This document shows positions 6,955-10,956 of a stretch of 10,956 bases of DNA, in pieces. Source of the DNA: an uncultured Chloroflexaceae bacterium. Lineage in GTDB: Bacteria; Chloroflexota; Chloroflexia; Chloroflexales; Chloroflexaceae. The stretch covers positions 1-10,956 of the forward strand of contig CAKZQX010000576.1 in NCBI GenBank assembly GCA_937141995.1. Reading direction: 5' to 3'. The notes under the pieces are model-generated. The model was not told where the DNA came from. It saw nothing but the letters and a program-made list of their open reading frames with translations, and did not search any database. The position numbers and the translations under genes are program-made. Positions within the stretch are counted from its first letter, which is position 1, and every line of letters starts with the position of its first letter.

Positions 6955-6966
6955 CCTGTATACAGG
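6955..6966. promoter_or_regulatory. Operator-like perfect 12-bp palindrome
   Basis: CCTGTATACAGG is its own reverse complement. It lies about 40-50 nt downstream of the predicted start of the - strand transcript for the methyltransferase unit. A second dyad, ATACT-N7-AGTAT (6995-7011), abuts the -10 hexamer and shares a CTGTA half-site (7003-7007). This layout fits a repressor binding at and just after the promoter. No regulator gene is visible in the window. Confidence 0.45.
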
Positions 6967-7012
6967 CATATCGTGAACGAAACAGAGTTAGTACATACTT
7001 GTCTGTAGTATG

Positions 7013-7041
7013 AGCATAGGCTACTTTCATATATTTGTCAA
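7013..7041 (-). promoter_or_regulatory. Sigma70-type promoter for the methyltransferase-cupin unit
   Basis: On the - strand, TTGACA (complement of 7036-7041) and TATGCT (complement of 7013-7018) are separated by exactly 17 nt. Transcription would start near 7006 and give a ~250-nt leader before the ATG at 6754. No other gene lies between. ATACT-N7-AGTAT (6995-7011) directly follows the -10. Confidence 0.65.
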
Positions 7042-7319
7042 GGTTGACCATAACATTTTGGAGGGATTCAGGATAGCCGGTTAGAACCGGGAACGTGCCC
7101 TGATCCAGGCGATTAGAAAGATCTGAGCATAGCTTCAGGGGAAACTACGCAGGGAAAAGCCCTACCTGACACTGCCTGACCAGCGCAGCGTGAGATGTCA
7201 ATTTCAGCGTATTAGGAAGGCAAAAATCTACACATTGAAAGTACACATAACTACTCGCCGGACAGCTTGCAGGTGGTGATCTTTTAACCCGATCGCAACC
7301 CAGGCGTCCCTGACCGCTA
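7042..7319. other. Intergenic region between divergent promoters
   Basis: No convincing gene is present. Small dyads are CCGGTT-ag-AACCGG (7077-7090), CCTG-atc-CAGG (7099-7109) and AGGG-aaaag-CCCT near 7154-7165. The one longer open frame, on - from 7483 to 7145, lacks a ribosome binding site and has low-complexity, cysteine-scattered sequence, so it is not called. No tRNA-like or known riboswitch signature was found. Confidence 0.5.
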
Positions 7320-7348
7320 TTGACATGAAGACAAGCGTGTGCTATGTT
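7320..7348 (+). promoter_or_regulatory. Sigma70-type promoter for the 7500-7916 gene
   Basis: Consensus TTGACA (7320-7325) is followed after 17 nt by TATGTT (7343-7348). Transcription would begin near 7355, leaving a leader of ~145 nt before the ATG at 7500. It may also serve the related gene at 8314 unless the inserted element between them interferes. Confidence 0.65.
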
Positions 7349-7499
7349 ACGAAATAACAGGTAGGCCTTAAAACAAAGCAGATACTCTACAGGTAAACCA
7401 TAAACTAGCAGGGTGCATGCGCACGCTGTGGCACGAGCCTCACACGGATCTCTCCGCTCGTACCGCAGCTCGCCTGACCCCAATCAAGAGGAGCGCCCG

Positions 7500-7916
7500 A
7501 TGTGTCACCACTTTACGCTACTTGCCCATCAAACCGATCAACGCTTTATTGCCCGCTGCGAACATGGAATGATTCATCTGAACTGGGATCAGATAACCAT
7601 GCGCCTCGCGCCGATCGATCTGTTACGGATAGGCAATGTGCTGGATCAGCTTGATGCGGATATGGATCAGCGTCTCTTTCGGGCCGGGCCGGTTTGTCTG
7701 GTCCGGGACGAGCGGGGGTATGTGCAGGTCTGGATCGGGAGTAGTTGCCTCTATTTGACTCCTGTGGATTTCATGCAGGTTGCGGATATGGTACGCATCG
7801 TCATTGCGCACTACTCCCGCATACCGCCCGAAAACAGAAGGGAAGATTCGCAACCATTCGACGTTTATCGTACCTACCAGGTAGCTCCGGCACGCGCAAC
7901 CTTTCTGTTGAACTGA
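7500..7916 (+). CDS. Small conserved-type protein of unknown function, CxH-containing, duplicated fold
   Basis: This encodes 138 residues starting MCHHFTLLAH. GAGGAG (7488-7493) lies 6 nt before the ATG; the upstream in-frame ATG at 7413 has no such site and adds unlikely sequence. An internal duplication is visible: HGMIHLNWDQITMRLAPIDL (22-41) matches GYVQVWIGSSCLYLTPVDF (73-91), each predicted as beta strands followed by a helix. C2, H3, H4, C20 and H22 cluster at the N-terminus and could bind a metal. The layout recalls short cysteine-bearing DUF proteins of Bacteroidetes (the DUF6686 type), from memory and unverified. The second repeat resembles the first repeat of the protein at 8314-8694, so the two are probably paralogues. 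The C-terminal ~30 residues look disordered. Confidence 0.8.
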   Translation: MCHHFTLLAHQTDQRFIARCEHGMIHLNWDQITMRLAPIDLLRIGNVLDQLDADMDQRLFRAGPVCLVRDERGYVQVWIGSSCLYLTPVDFMQVADMVRIVIAHYSRIPPENRREDSQPFDVYRTYQVAPARATFLLN

Positions 7917-8102
7917 CGGACTGTTTCCGGCCGGCGGTATTCCGGGCTCCGGCTCTGTTTCTCTGCCAGATCGGGGCATAGCAACGATAGATGTTGACAC
8001 ATCGGCATCGAGCAGACGATCCTACGGTTTCAACCGCATGAGTTTGCGCGTCTGGCAGCGTTATGCCGGCGAACAATTGAGGTTCTGGGGCCGGCACAGG
8101 GT
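7917..8102. other. Intergenic region after the first small gene
   Basis: No gene is supported. GCCGG (7930-7934) and CCGGC (7949-7953) form a weak stem followed by a T-rich stretch, a poor terminator candidate. A TTGACA at 7994-7999 has no acceptable -10 partner. An ATG at 8038 opens a frame that runs through the inserted element into the next gene, but it lacks a ribosome binding site. Confidence 0.5.
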
Positions 8103-8270
8103 ATGGGTATGCCCTCCCAGGTGTAGGCTTTTTATGGTAGGGACGCGCTTCTGCGCGTCCGCAGCCCGTCGCAATGCGGAAAATACTGCACTGGAGCGGC
8201 AGCCGCTCCCACTGACCGCATTCCAATGCGATCCGGCGAAAAAGTCTACACTTGAGAGATGGGTATGCCC
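8103..8270. mobile_element. MITE-like element with terminal inverted and flanking direct repeats
   Basis: Terminal inverted repeats of 20 bp, 8114-8133 (CTCCCAGGTGTAGGCTTTTT) and 8239-8258 (AAAAAGTCTACACTTGAGAG), match at 17 of 20 positions. Identical 12-bp direct repeats, ATGGGTATGCCC, abut the outside at 8103-8114 and 8259-8270, as a target duplication would. The 144-bp interior has no ORF of its own. It contains a GGACGCGC-ttct-GCGCGTCC hairpin (8141-8160) and a second arm, AATGCGG (8173-8179) / CCGCATT (8216-8222), enclosing GGAGCGG-cag-CCGCTCC (8193-8209). The whole folds into a branched structure. Such elements are moved in trans by a transposase; none is in the window. A purely structural repeat is the alternative. 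Confidence 0.65.
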
Positions 8271-8313
8271 CCACTACCCCATGTCTCGCGCAACTAATCA
8301 AGGAGTATATGCT

Positions 8314-8694
8314 ATGGCTAAAACGCAAGAGCAGCGTCTGCTGGCGATGGACGGACGTGGTTGGGCCATCCTGCGCCTGGAAGATGGGAATATTTTGCTT
8401 GATCTCGGCGCGGTATGTCTCATCTGTACTCATGCTGATTTTGTTGGGCTGACGAACCTGCTGGCTGCCGGATTATCACCCTATAACCTGGGTGACATCA
8501 TCGCCTACGCCGGCCCGCGCCGGGTCTTCTTTGCGTGTAAACAGCATGTGCTGGTCCTGCTCTTTGACCAGACGATCCTGTGCCTGTTTCCGGCTCAACT
8601 GCCGATCCTGGTGGCGATGTGCCGCAAGGCAATGACAACGTTAGGACCAGTTGAAGTGCAGGAGCGGTCATCGCATGCGACTTTATTAAACTAA
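8314..8694 (+). CDS. Small protein of unknown function, paralogue of the 7500-7916 product
   Basis: This encodes 126 residues starting MAKTQEQRLL. AAGGAG (8300-8305) lies 8 nt before the ATG. In-frame ATGs at 8281 and 8038 are rejected for lack of a site, and the latter would read through the inserted element. Two copies of a hydrophobic strand-helix unit are seen: GNILLDLGAVCLICTHADF (25-43) and HVLVLLFDQTILCLF (78-92). The first shares the spacing G-x-[VI]-x-[VL]-x-[IL]-G-x2-C-L then D-F with residues 73-91 of the 7500-7916 product. The N-terminal CHH and CxH residues of that protein are missing here, so any metal site is not shared. The gene begins 43 bp after the mobile-element direct repeat, which may have separated a once compact pair. 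Confidence 0.78.
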   Translation: MAKTQEQRLLAMDGRGWAILRLEDGNILLDLGAVCLICTHADFVGLTNLLAAGLSPYNLGDIIAYAGPRRVFFACKQHVLVLLFDQTILCLFPAQLPILVAMCRKAMTTLGPVEVQERSSHATLLN

Positions 8695-8775
8695 CTGAAT
8701 TCGACAGATCGCATAAATTATCGTACGAAAGTACTGCCGAATAAGCATGCGCCAATAACCGAAAGAAGATGGTTT

Positions 8776-8925
8776 ATGTCCGTGTTTTCCCGTCTACTCA
8801 TCGCCGGCATAACTGCTGCCCTGTTTCTCCTGGTGATGTATGCATGCATGGATACGTCTGCACCCACCGCGGGCGCAGACGTATCATCAATCGCCGTCGT
8901 GCTATTCCATCCGACACTCCGTTAG
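8776..8925 (+). CDS. Putative 49-residue signal-peptide or lipoprotein-like small protein
   Basis: ATG at 8776 opens a 49-codon frame starting MSVFSRLLIAGITAALFLL. It has a positive N-region (R6), a hydrophobic core (residues 7-22) and then YACMDTSAPTAG. C24 preceded by V-M-Y-A is an imperfect lipobox; alternatively the segment is a membrane anchor. A weak GAAAGAAG (8761-8768) lies 7 nt upstream. The frame ends at 8923-8925, overlapping the hcp stop on the other strand by 4 bp. Against it: the downstream part also forms a strong hairpin (8851-8885) and the ribosome site is weak. The family is not recognised. Confidence 0.45.
   Translation: MSVFSRLLIAGITAALFLLVMYACMDTSAPTAGADVSSIAVVLFHPTLR
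8851..8885 (-). terminator. Strong hairpin just past the hcp stop codon
   Basis: GATACGTCTGC (8851-8861) and GCAGACGTATC (8875-8885) are exact complements over 11 bp. CCC/GGG can extend the stem inward. It starts 36 nt past the hcp stop on the - strand, where a terminator or 3' stability element is expected. No U-tract follows on that strand, so intrinsic termination is unproven. The same DNA lies within the small + strand ORF. Confidence 0.4.
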
Positions 8926-10571
8926 TTCCCCGCCAGCATTGCGGCAACATCAGTGGCAACACTGTCAATCGGTTTAATATCGAACGTCCTGACCAGGAAG
9001 TCGGCCACGTTTGGCGACAGGAATGCGGGCAGAGTTGGTCCCAACCGAATGCCTTTGACGCCGAGCGACAGCAGCGACAGTAGCACCAGGACGGCCTTCT
9101 GCTCGTACCAGGCGATATCATACGAAATGGGCAGGTCGTTGACGCTCTCCGCCCCCACCGCTTCCGTCAGCGCCAGCGCCACCTTGACCAGCGAGTAGCA
9201 GTCGTTGCACTGCCCGGCATCCAGCACGCGCGGCAGTCCGCCCAGGGTGCCCAGGTTTAGCTTGTTGTAGCGGTATTTGGCACAGCCGGCCGTCAGAATG
9301 ATCGTGTCCTCGGGGAGCGCCTGCGCCACCTCGGTGTAGTAGCCGCGCTCCTTGTGCCGCCCATCGCAGCCGGCCATCACCACAAAGCGCCGCAGTGCGC
9401 CAGTTTCGATAGCCGCCAGCACCTGATCGGCGGCACCGAGCACGGTCTGGTGCGCAAACCCCACGGTAATCTGCCCCTGTTCCAGTTCCACCGGCGGCGG
9501 GCAGGTGCGCGCACGTTCGATCAGGCGGCTGAAGTCTTTCGGCTGTCCCGGCCGGCGTTCGGCAATGTGCGGAATGCCTTCCCAGCCAACCATCCCCGTG
9601 GTGAAGATGCGGTCAGCATAGTCGGCACGCGGCTGCTGAATACAGTTGGTCGTCATCAGGATGGGACCGTTGAAGGCCGCAAACTGACGCTGCTGCTCCC
9701 ACCAGGCACCGCCATAGTTGCCCACCAGATGCGGATACTGCTTGAAGACCGGGTAGGCATGCGCCGGCAGCATCTCGCCGTGGGTGTAGACATTGATGCC
9801 CGTTCCGGCGGTCTGCTCCAGCAGTTCATACAGATCGAGCAGATCATGGCCGCTCACCAGGATGCCCGGTCGGGTCGGATCAACCCCCAGATTGACCTGC
9901 GTCGGTTCGGGATGCCCGAAGCGGCTGGTATTGGCCGTATCCAGCAGGGTCATGGCGGTGACGCCCTGCTCGCCACAGCGCAGTGCCGGCGCGACCAACT
10001 CGTCAACCGTGGCCGCATCATTCAGGGTCGCCAGCAAACCTTCCTGCAAAAAAGCCGGCAGATCAGGGTTGTGGTGGCCGAGCAGATCGGCATGATCGCA
10101 GTAGGCCGCCAGCCCCTTCAACCCATAGGTCAACAATTCGCGCAGGGACTGAATATCCGGGTTGGGATGCGAATTGGCGCGCAGACCCACGGCCGCACCG
10201 GCGGCGGCATACTGCTCAGTAGTACCTTCCGCCGCGCAGGTTGCCGGTGCCGGCGCATCTATCTGGACGGGGAGTTGCGCCCGCAACTGATCGCGGTGGG
10301 CAAAGGCGGCGCGAATAAGCTGCGTAAGCCGCTCCGGGGCAAAGTTGACATTGGTGAGCGTGGCGAACAGCGCCTGGGCCACAAACCGATCAACCGACGC
10401 ATCCACGATCCCCTGCGCCCGCGCGCGGACGGCATAGAACGACAGCCCCTTGAGCGCATAGAGCAGGTAATCCTGAAGCGCGGCGACCGTCGCGTCTTTG
10501 CCGCAGATGCCGCGAATATCACAGCCGTTGTTGTGACTGGTTTCCTGGCACTGGTTGCAGAACATACTCAT
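8922..10571 (-). CDS. hcp: Hybrid cluster protein (hydroxylamine / NO-related reductase), class I
   Basis: This encodes 549 residues, the family's usual length. The start MSMFCNQCQE at 10571 has AGGAGG (complement of 10582-10587) upstream; 59 further in-frame codons are rejected because they translate repeats. C5, C8, C17 and C23 form the C-x2-C-x8-C-x5-C pattern of class I enzymes, binding a [4Fe-4S] cluster. All eight expected hybrid-cluster ligands are present: H242 (SGHD), E266 (THGEMLPA), C310 (TTNC), C402 (AGCDGRHKERGYY), C430 (TAGCAKYRYN), C455 (GQCNDC), E490 and K492 (WYEQK). Hcp is a cytoplasmic iron-sulfur-oxygen protein linked to nitrosative stress; hydroxylamine and NO reduction and protein S-nitrosylation have been reported for homologues. 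No hcr reductase gene is in the window, so the electron donor is unknown. Confidence 0.97.
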   Translation of the reverse strand: MSMFCNQCQETSHNNGCDIRGICGKDATVAALQDYLLYALKGLSFYAVRARAQGIVDASVDRFVAQALFATLTNVNFAPERLTQLIRAAFAHRDQLRAQLPVQIDAPAPATCAAEGTTEQYAAAGAAVGLRANSHPNPDIQSLRELLTYGLKGLAAYCDHADLLGHHNPDLPAFLQEGLLATLNDAATVDELVAPALRCGEQGVTAMTLLDTANTSRFGHPEPTQVNLGVDPTRPGILVSGHDLLDLYELLEQTAGTGINVYTHGEMLPAHAYPVFKQYPHLVGNYGGAWWEQQRQFAAFNGPILMTTNCIQQPRADYADRIFTTGMVGWEGIPHIAERRPGQPKDFSRLIERARTCPPPVELEQGQITVGFAHQTVLGAADQVLAAIETGALRRFVVMAGCDGRHKERGYYTEVAQALPEDTIILTAGCAKYRYNKLNLGTLGGLPRVLDAGQCNDCYSLVKVALALTEAVGAESVNDLPISYDIAWYEQKAVLVLLSLLSLGVKGIRLGPTLPAFLSPNVADFLVRTFDIKPIDSVATDVAAMLAGN

Positions 10572-10617
10572 ATTGCTGTTTCCTCCTGAACTGGCTTCGT
10601 GATGGGTTCTACGGAAC

Positions 10618-10646
10618 AGCATAGCAGCCACGGGGCCGGCTGTCGT
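10618..10646 (-). promoter_or_regulatory. Candidate promoter for hcp
   Basis: On the - strand, ACGACA (complement of 10641-10646) and TATGCT (complement of 10618-10623) are 17 nt apart. The -35 matches consensus at 4 of 6 positions. The start would be near 10611, about 40 nt before the ATG. GTTC-tacg-GAAC (10606-10617) is a short dyad over the predicted start point. No canonical FNR site (TTGAT-N4-ATCAA) was seen. Confidence 0.4.
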
Positions 10647-10694
10647 TGCGCCGGCGCAAAGAGGCTTGCGCGGAGGCGAAGAGGCGACGTGAAA

Positions 10695-10724
10695 GGGTGA
10701 TGGGGTGATGGGGTGATGGGGTGA
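10695..10724. repeat. 8-bp tandem repeat GGGTGATG
   Basis: Units begin at 10695, 10703 and 10711, with a partial fourth unit to 10724 (about 3.75 copies, exact). It lies upstream of the hcp promoter. On the - strand it reads as a CATCACCC repeat and would create the Pro/His-rich false extension of hcp. Confidence 0.9.
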
Positions 10725-10956
10725 AGAGGTTTGGAACACGAATGGCACGAAAACTGGCGAACGACACGAAAATCGGTGCAGCGACCCGATCAGCAGCAGC
10801 CGTTGCGCGCTGTTCGCGGTCCAGATTGCTCCTCATACCAGTTTGCCATCAAAATAGCAATGAGCTGAAACTGACGCAACGGGCGCAGGGGCAGCACATT
10901 CCCGTTCAGAACCTCTGCGTTCTCGGTGTCCTCTGTGGCTATGACAACAAATCGGT
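10725..10956. other. Intergenic sequence with degenerate short repeats, no gene
   Basis: No convincing ORF is present. GGCACGAAAA and GACACGAAAA (about 10744-10774) form degenerate direct repeats, CGTGTCGTTCG-type on the - strand. Near 10911-10940, CCTCTGCGTTC and GTCCTCTGTGGC give another repetitive phrase. Such phrases recur in intergenic DNA of several bacterial phyla, from general recollection. The gene that follows beyond 10956 is not visible. Confidence 0.5.

Noticed and set aside
7145..7483. - strand open frame of 112 codons in the intergenic region
   Set aside because: No ribosome binding site, scattered cysteines and no recognisable domain; it also runs across the + strand promoter at 7320.
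7994..8022. TTGACA hexamer as promoter for the 8314 gene
   Set aside because: No acceptable -10 hexamer at 16-18 nt.
8038..8313. Upstream in-frame extension of the 8314 gene
   Set aside because: It would translate the MITE-like element; the ribosome site points to 8314.
9354..10589. Long + strand open frame of 411 codons antisense to hcp
   Set aside because: It is a shadow of the hcp codon pattern; hcp on the other strand has every family motif.
10572..10748. N-terminal extension of hcp by 59 codons
   Set aside because: It translates the 8-bp tandem repeat and low-complexity DNA, and the ribosome site and family length support the start at 10571.

Overview
The window looks like a chromosomal segment of a filamentous anoxygenic phototroph of the Chloroflexota (a Chloroflexus/Roseiflexus-type genome). 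I infer this from moderate-to-high GC, a DUF4058 protein, Chloroflexales-like structured intergenic repeats and strong AGGAGG-type ribosome binding sites. The assignment rests on general resemblance, not on a database match. No rRNA, tRNA, CRISPR array, integrase or transposase was found.

Layout. Positions 1-474 are non-coding: two tandem 170-bp modules (period 203 bp), each built around a perfect 23-bp hairpin whose stem sequence differs between copies while pairing is kept. Next, on +, is a 1371-residue multidomain protein (475-4590). It has a LamG-like N-terminus, beta/gamma-crystallin-like motifs, 11-residue amphipathic helical repeats and a hydrophobic C-terminus, with no signal peptide. 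A small frameshifted-looking remnant (4615-4713) and a DUF4058 gene (4779-5567) follow. Converging on it from the - strand is a two-gene unit: a class I SAM-dependent methyltransferase (5939-6754) and a small cupin (5592-5924), 14 bp apart. Their likely promoter lies at 7013-7041, so the transcript would carry a ~250-nt leader that can fold into a long stem-loop and contains two operator-like palindromes.

Divergent from that promoter, a good sigma70-type site at 7320-7348 precedes the first of two small + strand genes (7500-7916 and 8314-8694). These encode related proteins of unknown function, each with an internal duplication. A 144-bp MITE-like element with 20-bp terminal inverted repeats and 12-bp flanking direct repeats separates them. 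A previously easy-to-miss 49-residue signal-peptide-like ORF (8776-8925) follows and overlaps by 4 bp the 3' end of hcp (8922-10571, -), a class I hybrid cluster protein with all eight hybrid-cluster ligands. Upstream of hcp are a plausible promoter, an 8-bp tandem repeat and low-complexity intergenic sequence.

How the parts relate. The methyltransferase and cupin are probably co-transcribed and regulated at the promoter and possibly in the leader RNA. Hcp points to nitrosative/hydroxylamine stress handling in anaerobic conditions; no hcr reductase is present in the window. The giant protein and the paralogous pair are the least understood genes here.
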